A stretch of DNA of 64,000 bases, from positions 4,969,001 to 5,033,000 of the forward strand of contig CM070877.1 in assembly GCA_036365515.1 (NCBI GenBank). The letters are read 5' to 3'. Shown piece by piece: positions 50,560 to 60,490 of the stretch. Made by a program: the position numbers and the translations under genes. The notes under the pieces are model-generated. The model saw only the letters and a program-made list of their open reading frames with translations. It had not been told where the DNA came from and did not search any database. Source of the stretch: Torymus aiolomorphi. Its lineage: Eukaryota; Arthropoda; Insecta; Hymenoptera; Torymidae. The number at the start of each line of letters is the position of its first letter. The stretch's first letter is position 1.

Positions 50560-51480
50560 CCTGCGTGTGCATGGAAAACTAGAGCTATCATTAGTGCGGA
50601 TAGTTACATGCTTCTCCCATCGGGCACACGCTCAATCACACAAAGTAGCGCGCATTCCAAAGCACACAAACGGCTATTACGACGTTTTGGATAATCAGCA
50701 GAAGGCGGACAGGCGGGGTCTATACATACAGATAAGCAACGTACGTGTTAAAAGGCGTGTTTGACTCTCTCGGCTCTGTGTCATAAGCCGGGCGTAGCTG
50801 CTGTTGCTGTTGTAGCTGCTGTTGCGTCGTCGGCCTCGCTACGGCGGCGGCGGCCGCTTTCCACTACTAACCACCGCTGCGGCGGCAATGCCGACATTTT
50901 GCACACGCGTATAAGAACATTCGTGGACGCGCGCGCACCTTAATACTTTTCCTTACGCTTAGGCTACCACTATACGTATATGTATAGGTATGTATACACT
51001 CGTATGCGGTTTTCCCGAGAGAAGAGGCACACTTTCGGGGCTTCCTCTCTCCCTCTCTCTCTTTACGCACACTGAGAGCCAGTGGACGGAACGGATTAAA
51101 TCGCGGGGCGCGGCGCCGCGTTTATGCACTATACACACGCTCTCCCTCTCTCTTCTCTGCATACACCTTCCCGCAGGTCTCGTCGTTGTATCGGCGCATC
51201 CTCAAGATACCACCGATAGAATAGACAACGTCAACCAAAGACTAAAGGAGGATATACTTAACTCTTAAGTATAAATGAGGATTTTCTGTCTTCTCTTCTG
51301 TTCTGCGCGGCGCGGCAGGCAGGCAGCTGCCCTCGACGAAGTGCGGACTGCGGAGCGCACACAGGGCGGGGGGGAGGGGGGAGCTGCGACGCTACCTGCA
51401 GGTGCCTCCCGGAGTTAGCCGAGGCATTCATTTATATATGGGAGAGAGCGTGTGTCATGTGTAATGTGTATATAGCGCCG
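50560..51480 (-). promoter_or_regulatory. CpG-rich region, probable promoter/5' UTR of the PAK4-type kinase gene
   Basis: The most GC- and CpG-rich part of this end of the window, with CTGCTGTTG repeats (50799-50828), GGCGGCGGCGG, and CT/GA runs near 51044-51062, 51140-51155. It sits about 1-1.9 kb upstream of the kinase ATG, where the unseen 5' exon should be. A minus-strand GTAAGG donor at about 50952-50957 is one candidate end for that exon. Position and composition are the only evidence. Confidence 0.45.
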
Positions 51481-52041
51481 ACCGAGTGCACGCTATTCAA
51501 TGAGAGAGAGCGAGAGAGAGTGAGAGGCAGAGGATGTAAAAAGGGGGGGGGGCAGTGCGTGGTGTGCAGCGTGATGATGGGGGATCACGTGATAGCGGTA
51601 CAGTAATGGTGATGATTTTTTCAGTGAAAGTGAGCGGATATTCTTCAACAACAGGTATTATGTATATATCGGTAGGTGCGTGTGTTTTGGAGCAATGCAC
51701 AGGAATCGGAGCGCTGCGAAGGGATACTTTCTTCTTTCTTTCTTTTTATTGAATATGGATCCTCCTTTTGGGACCCGAGTTGCCACCATTCATATGTGTT
51801 GCCCATGGAGGCTTTTTGTAAGAATTTGTCTTCAGATTTGGTGAGGTTCCCGATACTGACCCCCCAAAGATAGGTTGATTATATATTATACTGTTGATTA
51901 GTGCACTCAGCGCATCGACCTCACCAGCCAATATCACAGGGTTGTATTGAGAACCTCAAGCCCAATCCGGGAGAATAGTTTCGAATCTTCGCGGCCGAAA
52001 AATCCGGAAGACACATTTTTTAAAATGCTCCCGAAAAATTT
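51481..52041. other. Intergenic DNA with GA and G runs
   Basis: GA-rich run near 51502-51526 and a G run at 51543-51552. No gene was recognised. Confidence 0.45.
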
Positions 52042-52122
52042 GGACCGACGGGGACTCGAACCCACGCTCCTAAGCAACGTTTGTTTACGAAGACAAGCGC
52101 CTTGCCAACTGAGCCAAACGCC
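52042..52122 (-). tRNA. tRNA-like sequence with long variable arm, doubtful gene
   Basis: On the minus strand, TTTGGCTCAGTTGGCAAGGC fits a tRNA D-arm/box A and GGGTTCGAGTCCCC a T-arm/box B. Between them TTGT-CTTCGTAA-ACAA resembles an anticodon arm with an eight-base loop, and ACGTTGC-TTAG-GAGCGT can form a long variable stem. The T-stem pairs only partly and the acceptor ends (GGCGTTT and TCGGTCC) pair weakly. More likely a tRNA-derived SINE head or tRNA pseudogene than a working tRNA. I assign no identity. Confidence 0.35.
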
Positions 52123-54086
52123 GCCCTCTGGATATACCTATCAAGGGAACTGATCGTTTGAATCAAAGTTATTTTCTTTGCTGAATCGGTGTTTTGTCGA
52201 TTTTGTGGAAGGGCGCGCCTTGTATCCATATGTACCTATAAACATGCGTGTATATAGTACGTACGAAACACGTGAGTCATACGTATGAAATTCCCAGCAA
52301 CTCCTACACGAGCATTCCTCGAGTATTGCTCTAATTCGTGGATTCCCGTGATTCTTGGAGCAATTAAGCGATAAGAGGTGTAATTGTAATGGAGAAGAGC
52401 AAGTATTTTTTAATTTATATTCAAGCAGTGAAATTTATAGTCGAACGAAAAAGTTTATTTATTCACACATTCTGATCACACTTAGTTCGTTAGTACTTAT
52501 CTTAAATTATTGTGTATGAATCATCCGCAAGCATTGCACATCATCGACAATGCATATACTTACTGCAATTTTTATACGAAATTCTAAAATATTTTCAGCT
52601 ACACTGTCAAAAATCGCAATTACATTTACTCTCGTACCGTTAAATTCTCGAAAACCTTATTGACAAACATGTCATGCAAGCTATGTTTAAGCTGATGACG
52701 ATGCACGAGGCCGTGGCACACGACACGTAGGTACACTTACGTATTTTTCATAGCGGTACCATACTTACATGTCTGACACGCGTAAATACGTATATAAAGC
52801 GATCGTCGCCGCCCGCGTATCGCGGGGAACATCTTTTACGACTGTACATACGTGATAGTATGTGCGTTTGTGTCAAATGTTGAGTCGAATCGTGATTTTT
52901 GTATGTTTGTGTGCTGTTTATAATGTAACTGTAATAATTGATTGCAGGATTTACGGGAAGGAAAGAAACTACTACTTAACCAGAAAAAACTGTATGTCAA
53001 ACTAAAGGTGACATTAGTTATTTATAAAAATAAATAATATAATTGATACTTATCGCGTATATGATCGTGTAAGTTTTAAAATGAATAAAAAGTGTAATTG
53101 ACATTATACATGTACATCAGACTTACTCATTACTTCAGAAATTCTTTTAACTTCATCGCAACAATGTATGTCTATTATATAGATATCTCATATCAGTAAA
53201 AGCCCTGTAGTATCGATCACTCGCATGTAATATTTCAAAACATATATTTCATACTTATACCTATCCGTGATCCGCGTACAACATCCTCACGGCACGTGTG
53301 TACTAAGTATCAACGAGATGCATTCTCTCGTGAAATTACACGATAAGCATAATCTCGCGAAATTGGCTTTTCATTACATTAGGACGGGGCGGAAGCTCTG
53401 AGTAAATACATCGCAAATTAAATCTAATGAGCCAGCAAATTGGATGAACGCGTGCGTGCGAACGCGACGCTGACTTTTTACGAATGAAATAAAGTAAGAT
53501 GTACGCGCACGAGGAAATTGTTCTGTATAACATTTTTCTCCGCAATGATCGTTAGGAATGTGTGCGTGCGTGCGCGTGTGTGTGAACGAGGCTAGCAAAT
53601 TATACTTACAGAACTAGATGATAATCCTCTAAGTAAGCGTAATGAACTTACGGGCATTCCAAGTGTACCTTATTTCTTGTAACTTAATTATCAAAGGTAA
53701 GTATATACATGTGAGATAAGAAGACAATTTGTGATAATACACTTCGGATGTGATGATTATGCCCTTTTCTACTTAATTAACAATTTAAACTTATGATTAC
53801 AAATATGTAAAAAACAGTTTAAAATTAAAATTTTTTTATTAATATTTTATAAGCATAATACCTTTTACAAATCTGTGGGTTCCAGGAATAACCACTCATC
53901 TCCACATTTCATTATTTCGAGCAAATCAAGTTTTTAGTTTCGCATCGATGTTTTAAATCAAGACAAATGAGATTGAATGCAACACTGCATCTATGAATAC
54001 TAATGAATACTAATCTAAATAACATATTTTTTACCATAGTAACTAGACCAAATAGCGTTCATGTCTTATAGAAAACGACTTTCACT
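52123..54086. other. Intergenic DNA, no gene recognised
   Basis: AT-rich. GTGTGCGTGCGTGCGCGTGT near 53560-53580 is a short dinucleotide run. No exon support. Confidence 0.45.
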
Positions 54087-54118
54087 TACGTATTTACTTC
54101 GGGAATAAACAAAAATTT

Positions 54119-54425
54119 CAGTGGAGTTACGTAGGTTTTCCGGTTTCAATAGCAATTATATTGTTTTTACTCTTTCTAATAATACATATGGGTACACTTA
54201 TAAGAATAAGGAACGTCTTTCTCTCTTATTGCAAAAGTGGAGTTGTATCGTTTTTCTAGGATGTTGGATGAAAAAAGTGGAGTTCTATGGTTTTTTCGGG
54301 AATTATTCTAAAAAAATTGTGGAGTTATGTGGTTTTTCCGGGAGTTATTCTAAAAAAATGGAAATACGTAGTTATTGCGAGAAAATGTTGAAAAAAATGG
54401 AGTTATAGCGTTTTTCTTTGTGTTG
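54119..54425 (+). repeat. Degenerate about 40-bp tandem repeat
   Basis: Units begin at about 54119, 54237, 54277, 54319, 54358 and 54397, spaced 39-42 bp over the last five. The pattern is GTGGAGTTNNGTNGTTTTTC, then GGGANTTATTCTAAAAAAA. A related single unit, CACTTACGTGGTTTTTCCGGG, lies near 54541-54563. The 95-residue frame across it has a matching protein periodicity (FSG-YSKKM-), but the period is not a multiple of three in every unit and no domain is seen. Confidence 0.65.
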
Positions 54426-55299
54426 ATTCAAGAAGATTCAGACAACGAGTGCACTTTCGTAATTTCTGTCACGATTACGTGATAGAGGACTGTTCGAAGA
54501 TAAGAAATAATAAAGGCATAAAACCTATTTTGAAAAACACGTCACTTACGTGGTTTTTCCGGGAAGCCACAGAAATGATATTACTTTTATTTTACTTACT
54601 GTCTAATAGGTTTCTCGTTACAACACAACTTTCACAAATAACACCATGTATCTCATACTCCAAGCACATTTTCAAAACTAATCATAGAAGACCCTAAGTA
54701 ATAACCGAATTCTGCAATCATTTTTCTTGAGTCTCAAACATATGTACATTCCGCAAGTCTCGCAACCACCAACCAACGGCAACTGTCACACGACAAAGTC
54801 GCCAGAAAATCTACTCGCGTTCTCGCATGAGACTCATGAATAATGCAGAATAAATTGCCGCCTAATAACAGGGTTCGCTTACTTACTTTTGCGCTTTCGC
54901 CTCGCGACAATATTCCTCTGTCTCTGTCTCTCTCTCCCTCTCTCCGCCTTCACCCCTGCGCGAGTTATCGGCTCCTGCCTTTCATTCACCCTTCTTCATC
55001 GCCACGTTCAACAAGCGCTGTGTCTATTGTGTCTATTTGTATACCTACCTACTATGGAGCTGCGAGGACGAACTGGAAGATTTACAAGGCGGAGGTGAGA
55101 AAGAGAGAAGAGAGGCTGCAACGATATGATGGAACGAAATCGGGCTGACTGCCGAGGTGATTTCAGGTGCATATGAGAGTCTTGAATGTTTGTTTGAGGT
55201 AGTTTTTCACTTTAAATCAATTAATGGATTAAAATTGTTGTGATATTTGAGTAATATAATTCATGAATACTTGCGTGATGAAGACTTTTTTAAACGATA
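54426..55299. other. Intergenic DNA with CT-rich patch
   Basis: 54915-54950 is a run of TCTCTCTC type. CpG content is raised at about 54860-55150 with no exon support. Confidence 0.45.
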
Positions 55300-55740
55300 A
55301 CTCGTCGCGTGGTACGAAGAAAAGCCAACTTGGAAGTTAGAGGCGAAGATAAGCCAAAAACGCATCTAATGCGAAGAAAAACCAGTTTGCGTCCTCCCAC
55401 TCTCTAAAGTTGAATTAGTGAAAATTGCTCCACCATTTCAATTAGTAGAAAAAACTACTAATTTATTAGTGAATATTCACTATTTCATTAGTGGTTTTTT
55501 AAAAACTACTAATTAAATTAGTAAAAACTACTAATCAAAATAGTAGTTTTAATAAACTACTAAATGAAATAGTGAATATTCACTAATAAATTAGAAGTTT
55601 TTTCTACTAATTGAAATGGTGGAGCAATTTTCACTAATTCAACTTTAGAGAGCAGACGAAGAAAAGCCAGTTTGCATCGTTCCTCATGCGGAGGAAAAAT
55701 CCCAACCGATGGCATCTAATCAATTACTAGTTATCTAATT
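55300..55740. mobile_element. CGAAGAAAAG-family element interrupted by a younger palindrome
   Basis: The left part has ACGAAGAAAAGCCAACTTGG, GCGAAGATAAGCC and GCGAAGAAAAACCAGTTTGC. The right part has GACGAAGAAAAGCCAGTTTG then CATCGTTCCTCATGCGGAGG and CATCTAATCAATTACTAGTT. Both match the left arm at 35550-35700. The two parts are separated by the unrelated palindrome at 55400-55652. Confidence 0.65.
55400..55652. mobile_element. 253-bp near-perfect palindrome nested in another repeat
   Basis: CTCTCTAAAGTTGAATTAGT at the left is complementary to the right end ACTAATTCAACTTTAGAGAG. Pairing continues through AAAATTGCTCCACCATTTCA, TAGTAGAAAAAACTACTAAT and TAGTGAATATTCACTA almost to the centre near 55527. 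Inside it is dominated by CTACTAAT/ATTAGTAG words. It splits a CGAAGAAAAG-family element, so it inserted later. Confidence 0.85.
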
Positions 55741-55933
55741 ATCTTGACTGATCATCTTTTTATCTTTTTGTCTTATCTCTTTATCTTTTTACGAATTGAA
55801 TGTTGTGTTTAAATAAATATGTTTTTGAATATAAATATAAAGCTTTATAACTATCATATACATTTTAATTCATAATAGTTGATTTGAAGCCCGTGAATAT
55901 GTAACCTCGTAAATTACTTTTGTAATGAACTCT

Positions 55934-56089
55934 ACACGAAAAAAGGAACAGATAAAAAAAGCAAGAATTACATGGGTTACTATATCTATATATATGAAGA
56001 GCAACGAAATACAGAAGGAACAAGAGGTATATATAGATATACTAACCCATGTTATTCTTGTTCTTTTTATCCTGTTCCTTTTTCCGTGT
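55934..56089. mobile_element. GGAACAG palindrome family, copy 3
   Basis: ACACGAAAAAAGGAACAGAT pairs with the right end ending CCTGTTCCTTTTTCCGTGT, with internal AGCAAGAATTACATGGGTTA against AACCCATGTTATTCTTG. It is closely similar to 24934-25081, including ATATCTATATATATGA and CAGAAGGAACAAGA in the centre. This copy shows the true ends best (ACACGAAA...TTCCGTGT). Confidence 0.75.
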
Positions 56090-56535
56090 GGAGGCTTTCA
56101 GAGCGAATACTCAGAAACAGAAACTACCTGGCATGAGAAGATTTGGTGCAGGACGAGCAATCCGCTACTTATAATAGAAATCGAGGATCACGAAATGAAA
56201 AGGGCATGCACCCAAATTGCTCGAATCATTAATGTCAAACAAAACTGATATCTTAAGTCCTTTCAAATTGAATGTACTCTAGCTAAGAATGCTAAAGATT
56301 AACATTGAGGCATTCCGAACTTAAAAAATCAGCCTTGTTTAACGATATGTAAACGCACATTTCAGATCTATTCTCTTTTCCTTTCCGACCCTTCAACTCT
56401 TTCCGCATGGTATCAGAAGTATAGCACTTTTTAATAATTAGATCACTTCTTTTTTTCGTCAAATTGAAAGATCGTCTTTTCCTAACCCTCCTCACCATAC
56501 CTATCATCAGCATCAGTTTCGCTTACCAAGCGCAG
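56090..56535 (+). other. Region 5' of odorant receptor exon 1
   Basis: The receptor exon at 56536 starts at a phase-1 acceptor and has no in-frame ATG, so a short upstream exon with the start codon should exist. ATGAGAAGATTTG|GTGCAG near 56132 would have the right phase but a weak donor. It is a guess and is not annotated as coding. Confidence 0.3.
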
Positions 56536-56805
56536 ACTTCCGCTGGGCGTTCGGTCTGAACCAGCTGAGTCTCGACCTGATCGGTGTCTGGCCAGCGAAG
56601 GACCAGCGTCGTGAGCATGCCACCCAGAAATGGTTACGCATACCTCTCATGGTCACGTGGCTGCTTTTCGCCCTGAGCGTGCCCCAGCTGTACGCACTGG
56701 TGCAGGTGCGAAACGAGCTGCCCCTCGTCGTTGACAACCTCACGACCAACTGCGCCGCCCTCACCTCCGCCATCAAGCTTTATCTTCTGTGGAACAGCAA
56801 ACAAG
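56536..56805 (+). CDS. Odorant receptor, first recognised coding exon (N-terminal, TM1-TM2)
   Basis: Insect odorant receptors form ligand-gated cation channels with Orco in sensory neuron dendrites. Acceptor GCGCAG, phase 1, then DFRWAFGLNQLSLDLIGVWP, the usual hymenopteran OR opening. TM1 is about IPLMVTWLLFALSVPQLYAL and TM2 lies in LTTNCAALTSAIKLYLLW. The exon ends AACAGCAAACAAG|GTGTGT in phase 1, which joins in frame with exon 2 at 61707 (CAA-G|TC giving Q-V). Exons 1-6 then total about 405 residues, normal for the family. A decayed copy of the same exon, also 270 nt, lies at 59492-59761 between this exon and exon 2. The alternative is that this is an orphan first exon of a deleted paralogue and exon 2 has no working partner. 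Confidence 0.85.
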
Positions 56806-56854
56806 GTGTGTATGCTGGTTGAGTTACAGCTGGAATCAAGTTGGATTCAACTGC

Positions 56855-57555
56855 ATTCGCCTGTTTTTAAAACGTTTTAAGGACGTCTAAAAATGTCTTT
56901 AAAACATTTTAAAACGTTTGTAGAACGTTTTAAAAACGTGCTAAGATTATTCAAAACATTAATAAAAAAAAAAAGATTTGAAACATATTTTGTAATACAA
57001 CTATGATCGATAGGTGGCGCACGACAATACATGAGGAAAATGTTTGGTTCAGGTTATAAGCCAAATTCAGGGACTTAGGGAGGGTGAGTGGGGTAGGCGA
57101 GGATCGGGGTTTGATACTCTTATATTTTCAAGTCCTTTTTTATATTAAAAATGTCTTAATAAATGGAAAAACTTGGTTTAAAAACGTTTATAATGTTGTA
57201 CGGACTACTTTGTTTATAATGTTTTAAAAAATGTTTTTAAAATGTTTTTCAAATGTGACTGCAAAGGTCCAGCATGAGTTTTACCAGTTTGCAGTACGTT
57301 ATAAAAATATTTTAATACGTTTCTTAAAATAACTAGGAACCAGATTTAGCTAAATCAAATAAACGTTTTAAAATATATTAAAGACTTATTTAGACGTCCT
57401 TAAAACGTTTTAAAAACGTAGGAATGCTTTAAAAAGTGAAAACGTAGGAATGCTTTAAAAAGTTTGTAAACGTTTTTTCTAAAAACGTTACAAAATATTT
57501 CAAAGCCAGTTTTAAAAACGTTTTTAAACGTTACGTTCGTTACGTTCTATTAGGG
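56855..57555. repeat. AACGTTTT-rich degenerate repeat block
   Basis: Dense repetition of AAAACGTTTTAAAA-type words on both sides (56855-56950 and 57185-57555), plus TTAAGGACGTC near 56878 against GACGTCCTTAA near 57392. AACGTAGGAATGCTTTAAAA is repeated twice at about 57416-57464. It looks like an old foldback element with short motif arms. The boundaries are approximate, and the end sequence TAACGTTCGTTACGTTCTAT hints at the right terminus. Confidence 0.5.
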
Positions 57556-58409
57556 ATGGTTAGAAATAGGATCCGGCTAGATATCTTCTTCATGTCCTTA
57601 GTTGGAAATGGATCTCGAGTCCAGCCCGAATCCAATGAAATCAAGGTTCCGTTTTCTTAGCAGTACCTAAATGATGACTATGAATAGACTTAGTCTTTTT
57701 TATAAAATATAAACAATATTCTTTAGAGGATAAATTAGATTCTTTTTGTGTAATTGATTAATGAGGAAAAAGATAGAGATAAAATAGTTTCTTTAAGGGG
57801 GTGTCATATAGTCGTACTATTACCGACCGAGCAATTCACACAGTTTCAAGCTGATTAAAAATAAAATACGTTTCCAGTGAAACCTTTCAGAAACGTTTCT
57901 CAAATGTTTCTTGCTATCTGGGACCAGTCAGGTATTACAGGGATGTCCTATTAGATGATGGTTTAATAAATAGAACAACCAGATGGCTAACAGAGGATGT
58001 CTGATATTATAAAGCCTGGCTGGCATCGTGTTAAATACTAAGTCAGTCCAAAAATACGATATGAAAAAAATTTTCATATTCGTAAGAAGATTATTTTGCA
58101 CAATTTTCTTAACATACCCACTCTTCGAATATTATCAGTGTATTATACACTATCACATATTGTAACTCTTCAATCGTCATCACTGTCATAATTGAGCACC
58201 TCACAAATCGATTACTCTTTCTGATGATAACAGAATAATAATAGATAATAAAGTCCGTAATTTTTATAGGAGTTCTCCATTCAATTATCACCGACAGAGT
58301 TGTCAGTATAGTTTATTCCATATTACATAAGAAAAATATATTGCATTATATGCAAGCGTGGATATCACTAATCTACAGAGTAAAATACTTTAGCAGGTTG
58401 AAAACTTAC
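57556..58409. other. Intronic sequence, nothing further recognised
   Basis: AT-rich with no exon. GAAACGTTTCTCAAATGTTTC near 57889-57910 continues the AACGTTTC vocabulary. Confidence 0.4.
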
Positions 58410-58572
58410 AAAGGACCCCGCATACAATGTATGGAAAATAATCATTCGGTCAAATTGGATCAAACTTGGGGAAAAGATAGATCTTGAGGTCCTGAACAAA
58501 AGTTCTCATGGGCAAAACCCCCCAAAATTTGACCGAATGATTTTTTCCTATACATTGTGTGCGGGGTCCTTT
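58410..58572. mobile_element. 163-bp foldback element
   Basis: AAAGGACCCCGCATACAATG pairs with the right end CATTGTGTGCGGGGTCCTTT, and TCATTCGGTCAAATT with AATTTGACCGAATGA. Arms are about 45-50 bp. No coding content. Confidence 0.8.
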
Positions 58573-58673
58573 ATAATATTTAGCATTTGAAATTCGGTAA
58601 GAACCGACGAAAAATTCGAGATGTTTTGTTTCTGCATGTATCTTAACATATTTTTTTATTGGTTTACAAACTA

Positions 58674-59381
58674 ACAAGGAGAGTGCACACCCTCCGGGAA
58701 AAGGATTTTCATGGGCTCTGGAGAGTCGATTTCTGGTGTCTAAAAATGAAGCACAGTATTCACATTTCCGTCAAATGGGCCCTTCTTCTTGAGATATGGG
58801 CAATCTCATCTCAAATATCCTCTATTTCGTTAAAAAATTATGTATCTTCTATTGACCGTCACATTGCAAGTATTTAAGATACGAAAACGAGGGAATAAAT
58901 TATAAAAGTAGACAGTAAAAGCTAAAATTTAAGCTCTGATTTGTTTGAAAAATATTGATTTTTCAAGAAATTATAAACAATCAAAGCTAGCGTAAAAATA
59001 TGGTTAAAAATACCATCCATTTAATCGCTTAAAATGAAGACAATTTTTTAACCATATTCTTACGCTATCTTTGATTGCTTATAATTTCCTGAAAAATCAA
59101 TATTTTTCCAACAAATCAGAGCTTAGATTTTAGTTTTTACTGTCTACTTTTATAATTTTTTCCCGCGTTTTCGTATCTTAAATACCTACAATGTGACAGT
59201 CAATAGAAGAGACATTATTTTTTAACGAAATAGAGGATATTTGAGATGAGATTGCTCATATCTCAAGAAGAAGGGTCCATTTGACGAAAATGTGAGTACT
59301 GTGCTTCATTTTTAGACACCAGAAATCGACTCTCCAATGCCCACGAAAATCCGTTTCCCGGAGGGTGTGCACTCTCCTTGT
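58674..59381. mobile_element. 708-bp foldback element with about 330-bp arms
   Basis: ACAAGGAGAGTGCACACCCT pairs with the right end AGGGTGTGCACTCTCCTTGT. Arms remain highly similar through GAAGCACAGTA, TCTTGAGATATG, TCTATTTCGTTAAAAAAT, GTATTTAAGATACGAAAACG, AAAGTAGACAGTAAAA and AAAATATTGATTTTTCA to a short centre near 59025. Small frames on either strand reflect the two arms. Confidence 0.85.
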
Positions 59382-59491
59382 AAGTGATTAGCTCGGTCGG
59401 TAACAATCGTTGGTGTACCCTTACATTAATCACAGCATACCACAATTATTCAAAAATATTTGAAGTGGCAAAAATCCTCACCGCACCACAG

Positions 59492-59761
59492 ACTTTCAGT
59501 GGGTATTCGGTCTGAACCGACTGAGCCTCGACCTGATTGGCGTCTGGGGGTCGCCAAGGATCCTCGCGATTAGGCGAGCCTGAAATACTTGCGCGCCCCC
59601 TTCATGGTTCTGTGGATGTTTCTCGGCCTTACGTTGCCGCAAACATATGCCTTCTCTCAAATCCCCAATGAGCTGCCCCTCGGTCATTGACACTTTGACG
59701 ATCAATTGCACGACCTTGACTTCGATCGTCAAGATGTTTCTCCTGTGAAATAGTAGACAAG
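59492..59761 (+). pseudogene. Decayed duplicate of odorant receptor exon 1
   Basis: The acceptor CACCACAG, the exact 270-nt length and the terminal AGTAGACAAG|GTGAAA donor match the exon at 56536-56805. Readable text is DFQWVFGLNRLSLDLIGVWG, then a -1 frameshift at about 59550-59580. It continues LKYLRAPFMVLWMFLGLTLP and SQIPNELPL, then a +1 frameshift at CTCGGTCATT (about 59687), VIDTLTINCTTLTSIVKMFL, and a stop TGA where the intact exon has TGG. The two frameshifts cancel in length. Splice signals survive but inclusion would truncate the receptor early. It could be the remains of a tandem paralogue or of an alternative first exon. Confidence 0.88.
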
Positions 59762-59898
59762 GTGAAATGTCAATATGTGATTAAAAAAAGTTTTAAAGAA
59801 GTTTGTCGCTTTTGTATTTGCGTAAATTACTGGCGGTAAAATAAGTTGTCTGAGATCTTCTATGTCACATAAAATCACCATACCTAAATATCACAGAA

Positions 59899-60403
59899 CG
59901 TCGTCTGGGAGGTAAAAGGTGACAACTCGGCTGCGAGCTAAAAAAGGTGACAACTCGGTTCCAAGCTAAGAAAGGCAACAACTCGGCTGCGAGCTAAGAA
60001 CGGTGACAGCTCGCAAGTTACTTTTTTTATTAACTTCTTAGTTGAGAGCCGCTTTAGAAATTTGAAATTTTTCATATACTATTTGTTTAAAACATGAAAT
60101 AAAATCGGTATTTTAAATGTTATGAACAAACTAAAAGATTTATTTTTTGATTCATTTGGAATTCCAATAATACATTTCAATTGTGTTTAAATCAATAAAA
60201 TTAAGGTAAAATATATATTTTGTTTATAAAATTTAAAATATTGACTTTATTCAATGTTATAAACAAATAGTATATGAAAATTTTTCAAATCAAAACAACA
60301 GCGGTTTTCAGCTAAAAACTTAATGAAAAAAAAAAGATAACTCGCGAATTGTCACCTTTCTTAGCTCGCAGCCGAGTTGTCACCTTTTGCCTCACAGCCG
60401 ACG
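59899..60403. mobile_element. 505-bp foldback element with about 29-bp tandem units in one arm
   Basis: The left arm has three units of GGTGACAACTCGGCTGCGAG followed by CTAAGAAA (about 59918, 59947, 59977) plus a partial. The right arm has one full inverted unit, CTTAGCTCGCAGCCGAGTTG then TCACC, and a degenerate one. Ends CGTCGTCTGGGAGGTAAAAG and TTTTGCCTCACAGCCGACG pair. Inner arms CATATACTATTTGTTTA and AACAAATAGTATATGAAA also pair. Non-coding. Confidence 0.8.
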
Positions 60404-60490
60404 ATAAGCTCTCAAGTCAGAAGGATCTTAAATAAGATTTCGTATTAAATTGTTACAAGATTCCTAAAAAAAAGCTCTAAAATATATTAC

